A stretch of 64,000 bases of DNA. Origin: an uncultured bacterium (GTDB lineage Bacteria; Bacillota; Clostridia; Lachnospirales; Lachnospiraceae). The position numbers were made by a program, and so were the translations under genes. How positions within the stretch are numbered: the stretch's first letter is position 1; every line of letters begins with the position of its first letter. Location of the stretch: the NCBI GenBank assembly GCA_947177425.1, contig CAMWUN010000002.1:1-64000 (forward strand). The letters are read 5' to 3'. The notes below the pieces were generated by a model. The model had not been told where the DNA came from. It saw only the letters and a list, made by a program, of their open reading frames with translations, and did no database searches. Below, piece after piece: positions 45,851-54,561 of this stretch.

Positions 45851-45874
45851 GCTGGCAGTTAAAAAACTGCCAGC
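45851..45874. terminator. Bidirectional terminator between the ABC permease and the S41 protease
   Basis: Ten-base arms GCTGGCAGTT/AACTGCCAGC with a four-A loop and T-rich flanks on both sides, between two convergent genes. A weaker AAAGGG/CCCTTT stem lies at about 45807-45826. Confidence 0.85.
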
Positions 45875-45896
45875 CTTTTGCTTCGTGCTTATTTCC

Positions 45897-47210
45897 TTAT
45901 TTTATTTTTCCCTCCAATATCTCTATGGCCCTTTCCACCTGATTATCAACCCCCTCGCTCTCGCTGGCTTCATAATCGTACTCAAGTTCTATGTCAGGTT
46001 TTATTCCCACACCGTGGATATTTTTACCTGAAGGTGTGTAGTAGGCACTGATAGTCAGTTTCAATGCGGTTCCGTCATTTAGTCTGTGTATCTGCTGTAC
46101 AATGCCTTTGCCATAAGTAGTCGTTCCTATTAAAGTACCTTTATTGTAATCCTGAATGGCGCCTGCAAGTATTTCCGAAGCGCTTGCTGAGTACTCGTTT
46201 ACCAGAACAACCAGCGGCACATCAAGTTCCCATGTATCATCGCCGGTATATTCCTTGCGGTTGCCATTCTTATCCTCTGTATATACGATCATTCCCTTGG
46301 GGAGAATCTTCTTGGCAATCTCTACAACCGCCAGCAGGTCGCCTCCGGGATTGCTCCGCAGATCCAGTATCAGTCCTTTCATCCCATACTCTGTAAGTTC
46401 CGCCATGGCTTCCGTATACTGGTCTACCGTCACACTATCGAATTCCCGGATACGCAGATAGCCAATCTGGTCTGTGTCTTCCACAATACCGCTTTCCACT
46501 GTGGTTGTCTCTATCTGGCGGCTCCGCACAATATCCACATCCAGAAATTCTCCTTCGCCTTCCCGGTAAATTTTCAGGCTTACAGTGGTTCCTTCCCTGC
46601 CCTTTACAAGGCTCACCACCTGGGTCAGAGTCATTCCCTGGGTAGCTTCACCATCCACCTCATAGATAATGTCTCCTTCCCTAAGCCCCGCTTCCAGAGC
46701 AGGCGAACCGTCCATAACGCCATTTATCATAGCCATATTCGATTGTTTATTCATGGAAATATATGCACCTATTCCATAGGAAATACCTTTATTGCTGTTT
46801 ACCACATCTTCCAGTTCTTCCTTGGAATAATACTCTGAGTAAGGATCGCCCAGCGCACTGACCATACCCTTATAAATCCCTTCCCGCATATCCCCTGAAG
46901 ATACTTCTTCGTCATAAAAATAATAAGTGTCTATGGCTTCCTCAATCGTCTTTATTTTCTGGAGAGTTTCGGAACTGACCACACTTTCAGTATCACTGTT
47001 TTCCGCTGTTCCTGTCCCCGCTGCCCGGACTCTGATAAGCTGATAAGCCATTCTTCCCGCATAGATGCATGTCAAAAGCAGCGACATACATACCGCCCCT
47101 GTAAAGACGCCATTCCAAAAATATCTCGAACGCTTCTTTCTTTCCATTTCCTCCTGCAGGAATCCCTCCATAGCCTGCAGTCTGTTCTCCGCTTCTTCCG
47201 GCTTCTCCAC
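45897..47210 (-). CDS. S41-family C-terminal processing peptidase
   Basis: A 437-residue membrane-anchored serine protease of the CtpA/CtpB type. One helix near 33-55, a PDZ domain around 125-210 (GIGAYISMNKQ, EAGLREGDIIYEVDG), and an S41 catalytic domain with YSASASEILAGA and the lysine in TTTYGKG. The start is GTG 47210 with TAGGAG nine bases upstream. It directly follows the EnvC-like gene, so it may process or regulate wall hydrolases during division, as Prc does in other bacteria. That role is inference. Confidence 0.92.
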   Translation of the reverse strand: MEKPEEAENRLQAMEGFLQEEMERKKRSRYFWNGVFTGAVCMSLLLTCIYAGRMAYQLIRVRAAGTGTAENSDTESVVSSETLQKIKTIEEAIDTYYFYDEEVSSGDMREGIYKGMVSALGDPYSEYYSKEELEDVVNSNKGISYGIGAYISMNKQSNMAMINGVMDGSPALEAGLREGDIIYEVDGEATQGMTLTQVVSLVKGREGTTVSLKIYREGEGEFLDVDIVRSRQIETTTVESGIVEDTDQIGYLRIREFDSVTVDQYTEAMAELTEYGMKGLILDLRSNPGGDLLAVVEIAKKILPKGMIVYTEDKNGNRKEYTGDDTWELDVPLVVLVNEYSASASEILAGAIQDYNKGTLIGTTTYGKGIVQQIHRLNDGTALKLTISAYYTPSGKNIHGVGIKPDIELEYDYEASESEGVDNQVERAIEILEGKIK

Positions 47211-47279
47211 TTCAAATCACTCCTAACTATAATTATCTATTTATTACTCCAAATATATCTGCCCCACCATTCGCGCAGC

Positions 47280-48500
47280 TCAGCCGCGCAGATAGTTCCA
47301 GGGGCTTACGTAGTTTCCGTTCAGGCGGACGCTGAAATGCAGGTGATTGCCTGTGGAACGTCCGGTGCTGCCCACTGCCGCTATCTTATCTCCTTTTGAC
47401 ACTTCCTGGCCCTTTGATACATAGAGGGCGGAAGCATGCATGTAAATCGTATACAGACTGTCCCCGTGATCTATCATAATATAATTGCCCATGCTGCTGC
47501 TGTAGGTGGCCGCAACTACCTTTCCGCTGTAGGCTGCCAGAATCGGACTGCCCCCCGGCGCAGCCATATCTAATCCATTATGGAACTGCTGAATCCCTAA
47601 AATAGGGTGGATACGGTTTCCATATTCGTCTGAAATCCTTGTATAGGAAGGCGCCGGCCATGTAAACATGCCTCCGTCGTATTTTCGTACCTGTTCCTCA
47701 GCCAGTCTTTTTCTTTCTTCCGCAACAGCCGCTTCCAGCGCCTTAATCGCATCATTCTGGGCAGCAATTTCCGCTTCATATTCCCTGATAGCCACTTCCT
47801 TGCTCTGAATGTCAGAAGACATCTTATACATTTCCTGTTCTTTATCGGCAATCAGTTCATTTAAAGAAGCCTCTTCCTCTTCCACTGCTGTCTTCGCTTC
47901 ATTCAGGACTTCCTTTTCCTCTTCCAGCCCCTCCCTGCACAAAGCCACATATTCCGCGTAAGCCACATATTCATCCAGCATCTTCCGGTCGTAGGAGGAA
48001 AGCATTTCAATATAATCCGCTTTATTCAGCATTTCCCCAAAACTGCCGGAGCCAAGAATCAGTTCCAGAAACAGCGTGTCGCCCCTTTCATACATGAATC
48101 TGATTCTGGTCTTCATGGCTTCATATTGTGCCTGCTGTACTTCCAGAGCCTCCTCCAGTTCCTGGGTCTTTATCTCAATCTGCTCTTCTTTTTCAGATAT
48201 CATCTGCTTTAACTCATCTATTTTAGCCTGTATCTGTTCAAGACTTGCGTCCAGTTCCGCCACATAATTTGCCAAATCAGCCTTGGAGGCTTCCAACTGC
48301 TTTTTCAATTCTTTGACATTCGTCAGTCCGCTCTGCAGAGCCTGCTTTTCTTCTTTTGCTTTGCTGATTTCCGCCTCTTTCTGTTTAATACTGTCATTGG
48401 TCAGTTCACTTGCATAAGCGGTTGTTTTATTTTTATCCTCAACACCTATTACCAGCAAAAAGCACAGCATCAGGCAGATTGTCTTTTTCAATCGCTTCAT
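47280..48500 (-). CDS. EnvC/PcsB-like murein hydrolase activator (M23)
   Basis: A 406-residue secreted protein: signal peptide (about 1-28), a long Glu/Lys/Ala-rich coiled coil (about 35-270), and a C-terminal M23/LytM domain from about 290. The zinc motifs are intact (FHNGLDMA, HLHFSV and YMHAS), so it may cut peptide cross-links itself. It lies 12 bases after ftsX, and FtsEX is known to control coiled-coil hydrolase partners such as PcsB and EnvC. Confidence 0.92.
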   Translation of the reverse strand: MKRLKKTICLMLCFLLVIGVEDKNKTTAYASELTNDSIKQKEAEISKAKEEKQALQSGLTNVKELKKQLEASKADLANYVAELDASLEQIQAKIDELKQMISEKEEQIEIKTQELEEALEVQQAQYEAMKTRIRFMYERGDTLFLELILGSGSFGEMLNKADYIEMLSSYDRKMLDEYVAYAEYVALCREGLEEEKEVLNEAKTAVEEEEASLNELIADKEQEMYKMSSDIQSKEVAIREYEAEIAAQNDAIKALEAAVAEERKRLAEEQVRKYDGGMFTWPAPSYTRISDEYGNRIHPILGIQQFHNGLDMAAPGGSPILAAYSGKVVAATYSSSMGNYIMIDHGDSLYTIYMHASALYVSKGQEVSKGDKIAAVGSTGRSTGNHLHFSVRLNGNYVSPWNYLRG

Positions 48501-48512
48501 CTTTTACCTCAA

Positions 48513-49409
48513 CTATACTCTCAAATGCTTTCTGACTGTTGTGATACTGCCCAGAAAACCAATTCCCACTCCCATAATAATGGATACAGGGAACAATGTT
48601 CCAAAAACTGTGTCTACAGGAAGGAATGCCAGCAATTCCTGCAGGATAGAAAATTTCAAAATAATATATTCAATAATTTTATTATAAAGAACATAAAGAA
48701 TCCCGACCGGTATCATCGCCCCGATCACCCCGATCAGCATGCCTTCAATAACGAAAGGAGAGCGGACAAAGAAGTCTGTAGCGCCGATATATTTCATAAT
48801 TGTAATTTCTTCTTTCCGCACCGCAATACCGATTGTTACCGTATTGCTGATGAGGAATATGGATACTGCAAACAAAATAGCGATAATACCTACCGAGATG
48901 TATGCCACCAGCCCATTCACACCCGTCAAGGTGGCCGCCGTAATTTCAGAACGTCTTACCCGCCGGACCCCCTCAACGCCTTCCAGGTATGTTACTAAAG
49001 CAGGCTGCATGGACACATCGCTTAAATAAATTTCAAAGTTTGCTGAATTTACCAGAGGGTTTTCTGTAAATCCGTCCTCGTAACCCTCCAGATAGTCTCC
49101 TTTAAAGGTTTCCCATGCTTCATCCGCTGAAATAAACCGCTTGTCAGACACTTCCGGCCTTTTATCAATCAGGGCGCCGATTTCTTCTATCCTCTCCTGG
49201 CTGATTCCATCATCGAAAAACACTGTAACAGAAATACCTTCCTGGGCAGTCTTTACTGTGTTCTGGAAATTAACAATAATGGCATAAAAAAGACCAAACA
49301 GGAACAGGCAGGCTCCAATCGTGGCAATAGATGCCAGTGAAAACCATTTATTTCTGAAAATATTAATAAGTCCCTGCTTGATGGTATAAAATAACGTACT
49401 AATCCTCAT
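48513..49409 (-). CDS. ftsX: Cell division protein FtsX
   Basis: A 298-residue FtsX: one helix near 22-44, an extracytoplasmic domain (about 45-165) that contacts the hydrolase partner, then three more helices with the FtsX core. It overlaps ftsE by 11 bases. FtsEX does not transport a solute; ATP hydrolysis by FtsE is passed through FtsX to activate the hydrolase encoded next. Confidence 0.95.
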   Translation of the reverse strand: MRISTLFYTIKQGLINIFRNKWFSLASIATIGACLFLFGLFYAIIVNFQNTVKTAQEGISVTVFFDDGISQERIEEIGALIDKRPEVSDKRFISADEAWETFKGDYLEGYEDGFTENPLVNSANFEIYLSDVSMQPALVTYLEGVEGVRRVRRSEITAATLTGVNGLVAYISVGIIAILFAVSIFLISNTVTIGIAVRKEEITIMKYIGATDFFVRSPFVIEGMLIGVIGAMIPVGILYVLYNKIIEYIILKFSILQELLAFLPVDTVFGTLFPVSIIMGVGIGFLGSITTVRKHLRV

Positions 49410-50196
49410 CGATGTAACCGCCCTTTTCTTCGTCGCTTACAATGACGCCTTTCTTCATTGTAACGACCCTCTTCTGCATTGCATTCACTATTTCACGATT
49501 GTGTGTCACTACCAGCACAGTAGTCCCGTTTTCATTAATCTGTTCCAGAAGCTTCATAATTTCCCATGAATTCTTCGGATCCAGATTACCGGTAGGCTCG
49601 TCTGCCAGCAGAATACTTGGACGGTTTACCAATGCCCTTGCAATCGCAACCCTCTGCTGCTCGCCGCCGGAAAGCTGTCTTGGCTTTGCCTTGTATTTGC
49701 CCGCCAGCCCCACGGTAGCCAGTATGCTGGGAACATTCCGCTTGATTTCCTTATTGGATACCTGCACAATGCGCTGGGCGAAAGCTACATTTTCATACAC
49801 ATTCCGATCCTTAAGGAGCCGGAAATCCTGGAATACAATACCCAGATTTCTTCTGAACTTCGGTATTTTCCGGTGGCGGATGCGCACCAGGTCATACCCC
49901 ATCACACTGATATCCCCGGATGTAGGTATCAGTTCCCGGAGCAGAAGCTTAATCATGGTAGACTTCCCGGAGCCGCTGTCTCCCACAATAAATACAAATT
50001 CCCCCTTATTGATATGTAAATCCACTCCGTTCAGAGCCGGTGCGCCTGTAGCATACGCCTTGCTCACATTGTTCAGCGTAATAATCTCATCACTGCCGGA
50101 AACAACATGCTTTTTTCTTCTTCTTCCTCTTGTTTCGTTCCTTGTCAAAATTTCCACCACCTGTATCATTTTCTCACAGTCCGCGCATAAATGCAC
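49399..50196 (-). CDS. ftsE: Cell division ATP-binding protein FtsE
   Basis: A 265-residue reading with Walker [10 protein letters not shown] at 72-80, LSGGEQQR signature and [10 protein letters not shown] Walker B. The FtsE core starts only at about residue 38 ([11 protein letters not shown]), leaving an unusual basic leader. The true start is unclear: ATG 50196 and ATG 50169 lack ribosome binding sites, while TTG at 50145 follows AGGTGGTGG. A well-placed ATG at about 50112 is out of frame. It is the first gene of ftsE-ftsX-envC-S41. Confidence 0.92.
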   Translation of the reverse strand: MHLCADCEKMIQVVEILTRNETRGRRRKKHVVSGSDEIITLNNVSKAYATGAPALNGVDLHINKGEFVFIVGDSGSGKSTMIKLLLRELIPTSGDISVMGYDLVRIRHRKIPKFRRNLGIVFQDFRLLKDRNVYENVAFAQRIVQVSNKEIKRNVPSILATVGLAGKYKAKPRQLSGGEQQRVAIARALVNRPSILLADEPTGNLDPKNSWEIMKLLEQINENGTTVLVVTHNREIVNAMQKRVVTMKKGVIVSDEEKGGYIDED

Positions 50197-50216
50197 AGAC
50201 TTGTCTGAACTGTTAC

Positions 50217-51305
50217 TTAATACTCAGAACTTTCCATATAGTTCATGTACTTCACAACCATAAGCGCTATCCTGAATGTAATAGCATCCTCAAATACACG
50301 GAGATCCAGCCCCGTACTTTTCTGGAGTTTATCCAGCCGGTAAACCAGTGTATTTCTATGTATGAACAACTGCCGGGAGGTTTCGGATACATTCAGGCTG
50401 TTCTCAAAGAACTTACTGATTGTCGTCAATGTCTCCTCGTCAAATTCATCGGGACTCTTGCCCCCGAAAATCTCTTTAATAAACATTTTGCACAAAGGGA
50501 TGGGAAGCTGGTAAATCAGACGTCCGATTCCAAGTTCACTGTACGCGATAATATTCCTCTCGTCAAAGAAAATCTTCCCAACATCCATAGCCATCTTGGC
50601 TTCCTTATAAGAACGGCTGACCTCCTTGATTTCCCGGACTACCGTACCATATGCAACGCGTACCCCTTTCATCCCTTCCTTTACAAGAAAACTTTCCATA
50701 CTGCCCGCCGCTTTTTCGATTTCCCTGGAATTGTCATTCTCCGACAAATCCTTCACTACAATTACATTGTTTTCATCCACCGCCGTAATGAAATCCTTGC
50801 TGTTACTGCCAAAAAAGGTTCTCATGGCCTCTAAAACATTGCTGTCTTTTCCGTTGGCAGTTTCAATAATCATAACCACCCGCTTCACATCCGTCTGTAT
50901 GTGAAGTTTCTTAGCCCGGCTGTAAATATCAATAAGAAGAAGGTTGTCCAGCAGAAGGTTTTTAATGAAGTTATCCTTGTCAAAGCGCTCCTTATAGGCT
51001 ACCAGCAGATTTTGTATCTGGAAAGCAGCCATTTTGCCTATCATATAAACATCCTCGCCAATGCCTGCCGCAATCAGTACATATTCCAACTGCTGTTCAT
51101 CAAAAATTTTAAAATACTGATACCCTTTTATTTCCTGAGAATCCGCCGGGGATTTTGCAAATTCTACCGTTTCCGGCCCACATCCGGACATACCTGCCGA
51201 TGTGGATGCTGCTTCCTTACCGTCAGTATCCATCACACAAAAATCTACTCTGGCAATTATCTTCAGTCCATCAATTGTATTCTGTAATATCTGATTTGAA
51301 ATCAT
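50217..51305 (-). CDS. PucR/CdaR-type transcriptional regulator
   Basis: A 362-residue protein with a C-terminal PucR-type helix-turn-helix ([29 protein letters not shown] as a pattern, residues about 300-330), a middle GGDEF-like/CdaR region, and an N-terminal sensor-like part. Such regulators answer sugar diacids, purines or amino acids. ATG 51305 follows GGAGAGGGG; a 26-codon longer frame lacks a site. It lies immediately upstream of ftsE, but a functional link is not shown. Confidence 0.85.
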   Translation of the reverse strand: MISNQILQNTIDGLKIIARVDFCVMDTDGKEAASTSAGMSGCGPETVEFAKSPADSQEIKGYQYFKIFDEQQLEYVLIAAGIGEDVYMIGKMAAFQIQNLLVAYKERFDKDNFIKNLLLDNLLLIDIYSRAKKLHIQTDVKRVVMIIETANGKDSNVLEAMRTFFGSNSKDFITAVDENNVIVVKDLSENDNSREIEKAAGSMESFLVKEGMKGVRVAYGTVVREIKEVSRSYKEAKMAMDVGKIFFDERNIIAYSELGIGRLIYQLPIPLCKMFIKEIFGGKSPDEFDEETLTTISKFFENSLNVSETSRQLFIHRNTLVYRLDKLQKSTGLDLRVFEDAITFRIALMVVKYMNYMESSEY

Positions 51306-51498
51306 TAACCCCTCTCCTTTAACAATTCTCAAAACTATGCAAATTAAACAACTCTTCTTTTGTATTATTTCCTTTCCTGACAAACTCTTTTTTTCATTTT
51401 AATATAATTGTACAAAAAAATCTACCTGTATTTGTGATTTTTTTGTGTACTTTGGATGCTTTTTGGGAATTTTCACCATTCCTTTTTTTGCCATTTTA

Positions 51499-51507
51499 TG
51501 ATATACT
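51499..51507 (+). promoter_or_regulatory. Extended -10 promoter of the YjfB-like gene
   Basis: TGA-TATACT (51499-51507) is an extended -10 with no good -35, 56 bases before the ATG. A sigma-28 motif is not seen. The rest of the 257-base gap is AT-rich and also holds the start region of the PucR-type gene. Confidence 0.55.
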
Positions 51508-51562
51508 ATTGTACAGAAAAAGCTATTTTTTCTAATATTTTATAAAAGAAAGGAATGATTAA

Positions 51563-51751
51563 ATGAATATTCCACAAGTATCAACTGCTCTGGCTAATGT
51601 ACAGATCAACGACCAGATTGGAATTGCCATGCTCAGCAAGGCCATGGAAAGTTCCGAGGCAGAAGGCGCCAGCCTGATTAATATGATGGATCGCTCCATG
51701 GAACTGTCTGTTAACCCTTATGTGGGCAGCAACATTGATATGCTGGTATAA
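51563..51751 (+). CDS. YjfB-like putative motility protein
   Basis: A 62-residue protein, MNIPQVSTAL at the start and NPYVGSNIDMLV at the end, matching the YjfB family of small proteins annotated as putative motility proteins. No membrane helix or signal peptide. AAAGGAATGA precedes the ATG. Its last 34 bases overlap, tail to tail, the CPBP protease gene on the other strand. It is another isolated flagellar/motility-type gene in the window. Confidence 0.82.
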   Translation: MNIPQVSTALANVQINDQIGIAMLSKAMESSEAEGASLINMMDRSMELSVNPYVGSNIDMLV

Positions 51752-52698
51752 CCCTGCATCACATGCATCAACAGCAGGGTAAGAATTTCATTCACGGCCC
51801 AGACAAAAATGCCAGTCATCACACTGAAGCAAAGGATAAGACCCAGTACAAGCGGTACTGTGACCATCTTATCCTTTTTTTCTTTCCTTCCGCTCCAAAT
51901 CCGGCGCAGGGCTTCGCTTCTCCCTTCATTTGCGCCAATCCACACCAGCGCTGCCCAGGCCAGAGGCAGCGTAACTGCCGCCAGTATCACATATCCCCCA
52001 ATCATCACCATAAGGGTATCTGTTGTAATCGCTGCCGCCTGCCGGGCCGCATCCGTATCTGCCAAAAGAGCAAATTGCATCAATATGACCTGGCTGCCGT
52101 TTATAAGTCCATGGTAAATGATGGCAGACCACAGACTGCCCGTTGCTTCCATCAAAAGCACTGCCCAGATCCCCATTACAAAGGCATAGGCGGCCTGGTT
52201 GAAATTCATATGCACCAGTGCAAAAATCAGAGCGGAAAGAAGCATTGCTTTAAAGGCGCTTCCCGACTTTCTGTAAGAATGGTAAAATGCCCCTCTACAG
52301 GCAATTTCTTCAAATACAGGCGCGATAATTCCTACAGACAGGTAAAGAACCGCAAACCGGGTCTGCTGGCTCCCCAGCATGGCCGCCACCTCATTTTCCA
52401 CCCAGATCTGTGAAATCAGGTTAAAGAGCGTCAGCACCGGCACGCTTAAAAATGTAAAAAGCGCTGTCATAAATACAGAACTTATCTTCATCTTATGAAA
52501 TCCCAGAAATGACGCGGGCTTTTCTTTTGACGCCAGCATAAATACAAATATGGGGGCCACCACCACAATTTCACAAACCAGATTGCTCAGAAAAATGCTG
52601 TCCGCAACAAAAGGAAAAAACAGGGCAATAGATATTATGACACCCATATAACACAAAATTGTAATTAAAAACGACCAGTTTGCTTTCTTTCCGTTCAT
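51718..52698 (-). CDS. CPBP-family intramembrane metalloprotease
   Basis: A 326-residue membrane protein with about eight helices. The CPBP (CAAX protease/bacteriocin-processing) motifs are present: FEEIACRG (Glu-Glu pair and Arg) near 139-146, FALVHMNFNQ, and a later IIYHGLIN. Such proteins cleave within the membrane; roles range from prenyl processing to bacteriocin immunity. Its start shares four bases (ATGA) with the cvfB stop, so they form an operon. The gene's end is antisense to the YjfB-like gene. Confidence 0.9.
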   Translation of the reverse strand: MNGKKANWSFLITILCYMGVIISIALFFPFVADSIFLSNLVCEIVVVAPIFVFMLASKEKPASFLGFHKMKISSVFMTALFTFLSVPVLTLFNLISQIWVENEVAAMLGSQQTRFAVLYLSVGIIAPVFEEIACRGAFYHSYRKSGSAFKAMLLSALIFALVHMNFNQAAYAFVMGIWAVLLMEATGSLWSAIIYHGLINGSQVILMQFALLADTDAARQAAAITTDTLMVMIGGYVILAAVTLPLAWAALVWIGANEGRSEALRRIWSGRKEKKDKMVTVPLVLGLILCFSVMTGIFVWAVNEILTLLLMHVMQGYTSISMLLPT

Positions 52699-53555
52699 TT
52701 ACCCTGCCTTCCCTGTACTTTGCTGATGCCATCCTGCTCTATTACTATCAGGCGCTGTTTGTAAAGGCTGCCTACTGCGCGTTTAAATTCATTTTTGCTC
52801 ATACCAGTTGCTTCCCTGATTAGTTCCGCATCGGCTTTGTCATTGAAAGGAAGCCGTCCTCCATAACTTTCCAGCATCTCCATGATTTTCCCGGCATCTC
52901 TGCCCATCTGGATATAGGCCTTTTCCCGGAGACTCAGCGTCAGTTTACCATCCTCAAGCACTTCCGCGACCCGGGCGCTCACCTTATCGCCAATATTGAT
53001 GCCGCGTACCGGCTCCCTCTGGGGAATCAGCCCGCTGTAACAATCGTCCACTGCCACAAAAACGCCGAATCTTTCGCTGATTTCATAAACCCTTCCTTCC
53101 ACCTTGTCGTCTTTCTGGTAAGGACTGTCAAGCCGGAGATAATGATATACTTTCATGGTGGTGCACAGCCGCCCGCTCTTGTCCACATACAGCGCCGCCA
53201 GACATTCTTCCCCCGGCGCCACCTTTTTTGTCTGCTCCCTGAAAGGCAGAAGCAGATCCTTTTCCAGTGTCCAACCCAGAAAAGCGCCTATTTTGCCAAC
53301 TTCCTTCACTTCAAGGACGGCCGTCGCCCCTACCGAAAGTTCCGTCTGCCTTGTGGTTGCTATCAGACGGTCTTTGGAGTCCCTGTATATAAAAACATCC
53401 ATCATGTCCCCTATTTCCGCATCCTGGGGTACTTCTTTCCCCGGAAGGAGGACTCTCTCCTCCGGCTGTGCTTCTTCTCTGGTATCCGCCAGATACACGC
53501 CGAATTCCACCTTTTTCACAATTGCAAGTTCCTGTCTTTTTCCTATCTGAATCAC
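52695..53555 (-). CDS. cvfB: CvfB/YitL-type S1 RNA-binding protein
   Basis: A 286-residue protein with three S1-like OB folds (first near 1-60, second about 65-140, third about 145-215 with VEGRVYEISERFGVFVAVDD) and a C-terminal winged helix (KNEFKRAVGSLYKQRLIVI). CvfB in Staphylococcus binds RNA and affects virulence gene expression. Followed directly by the CPBP gene. Confidence 0.9.
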   Translation of the reverse strand: MIQIGKRQELAIVKKVEFGVYLADTREEAQPEERVLLPGKEVPQDAEIGDMMDVFIYRDSKDRLIATTRQTELSVGATAVLEVKEVGKIGAFLGWTLEKDLLLPFREQTKKVAPGEECLAALYVDKSGRLCTTMKVYHYLRLDSPYQKDDKVEGRVYEISERFGVFVAVDDCYSGLIPQREPVRGINIGDKVSARVAEVLEDGKLTLSLREKAYIQMGRDAGKIMEMLESYGGRLPFNDKADAELIREATGMSKNEFKRAVGSLYKQRLIVIEQDGISKVQGRQGK

Positions 53556-53614
53556 GTCTCTGCCAACTTCCTTTCTGAAAACTCCGCATCGCAGCTTATA
53601 ATAATTGTCTCTAA

Positions 53615-53623
53615 ATTATAGCA
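53615..53623 (-). promoter_or_regulatory. Extended -10 promoter of cvfB
   Basis: Minus-strand TGC-TATAAT, about 60 bases before cvfB; the -35 region is weak. Confidence 0.6.
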
Positions 53624-53691
53624 TGAACAATGCAAAGAAACAGCATTTTAATAAAAATTTAATTCTGCTCCTTCATCCCTTACGTCAACAA

Positions 53692-53718
53692 GGCATACTG
53701 CCTATGCGGCAATATGCC
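53692..53718. repeat. Hairpin downstream of the thioesterase gene
   Basis: Arms GGCATACTGCC and GGCAATATGCC (one mismatch) with a five-base loop, 22 bases after the thioesterase stop. It may terminate that transcript, but no T-run follows. Confidence 0.5.
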
Positions 53719-53739
53719 CGTTTTACATGCTTATTATTT

Positions 53740-54462
53740 TTATGACTGGAAATCACTTCCAGTAAGTTCCATAATGCAGCAGAGGGTGCCTTCTTTATCC
53801 TTAAGCACTATCACCCATTTCCCATCTTCCACAGATGCCGTATAAGGAACCAGCACATCTCCCAGCATTACCTGCTTCTTATATTCCGCCCGGAGCTGCC
53901 TTACTTTACACTTCCTTCCAAGGCAGTCCATGGCAATCCTTACAAACTGCCCATTATTCACATGATGGTTGGTGTCCAGATGATGCTCCCTTATCTGTAC
54001 AGCCTCGCCTTCCGTCAAATCCTCCGGCAGCCGAATCCTTCTGGGTGCATAATCCATATCAAGTTTTGGTCCCAGGCCATACCTCTCCATCATATCCGCA
54101 GGCGGTTTCACAGGTCTGCCAGTTTCCGTATCCAGAAGGCTCCATATGGTATTGGCGCAGGCAAGCCGGTTTCCCTCCCCATCTGTCATGAGAAAATTTC
54201 TGTAACCTATAAAGCCTTTAAAGTCATAAGGCATTGTTCCTACCAAAACCGTTTCCCCAAGCTTCGGATACCGCTGCGCCACAATCTGCCAGGAGGACAT
54301 GACCCATACCAGATGCTTTTCCCTCAAATAATCGACGCCCAGACCTATATCCTCTGAATGAAAGGTGGAGCAGTCCTGAAAATAATCCAGTAACGACTCC
54401 AGCCTTAAATGCCCTGTTTCATCCAATTCGCTGTATCTGATTCTGCTGTTAAAACTATACAT
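53740..54462 (-). CDS. Acyl-ACP thioesterase
   Basis: A 240-residue double hot-dog-fold protein of the bacterial acyl-ACP thioesterase family, releasing free fatty acids from acyl carrier protein. The N-terminal RIRYSELDETGHLRLESLLDY opens the first fold, and DTNHHVNNGQFVRIA near residue 167 carries the Asn/His active site. Start 54462 follows GGAAGGAAAGAT; a 27-codon longer frame is not supported. It lies downstream of the sugar operon and may be separate. Confidence 0.9.
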   Translation of the reverse strand: MYSFNSRIRYSELDETGHLRLESLLDYFQDCSTFHSEDIGLGVDYLREKHLVWVMSSWQIVAQRYPKLGETVLVGTMPYDFKGFIGYRNFLMTDGEGNRLACANTIWSLLDTETGRPVKPPADMMERYGLGPKLDMDYAPRRIRLPEDLTEGEAVQIREHHLDTNHHVNNGQFVRIAMDCLGRKCKVRQLRAEYKKQVMLGDVLVPYTASVEDGKWVIVLKDKEGTLCCIMELTGSDFQS

Positions 54463-54561
54463 ATCTTTCCTTCCAATCCCTGTTATATCTGTTGATAATC
54501 CGCCCTCCCAGGCGGATACCATGCAGATTATACCACGAACCATTGCAAAGATACAGCCTTT

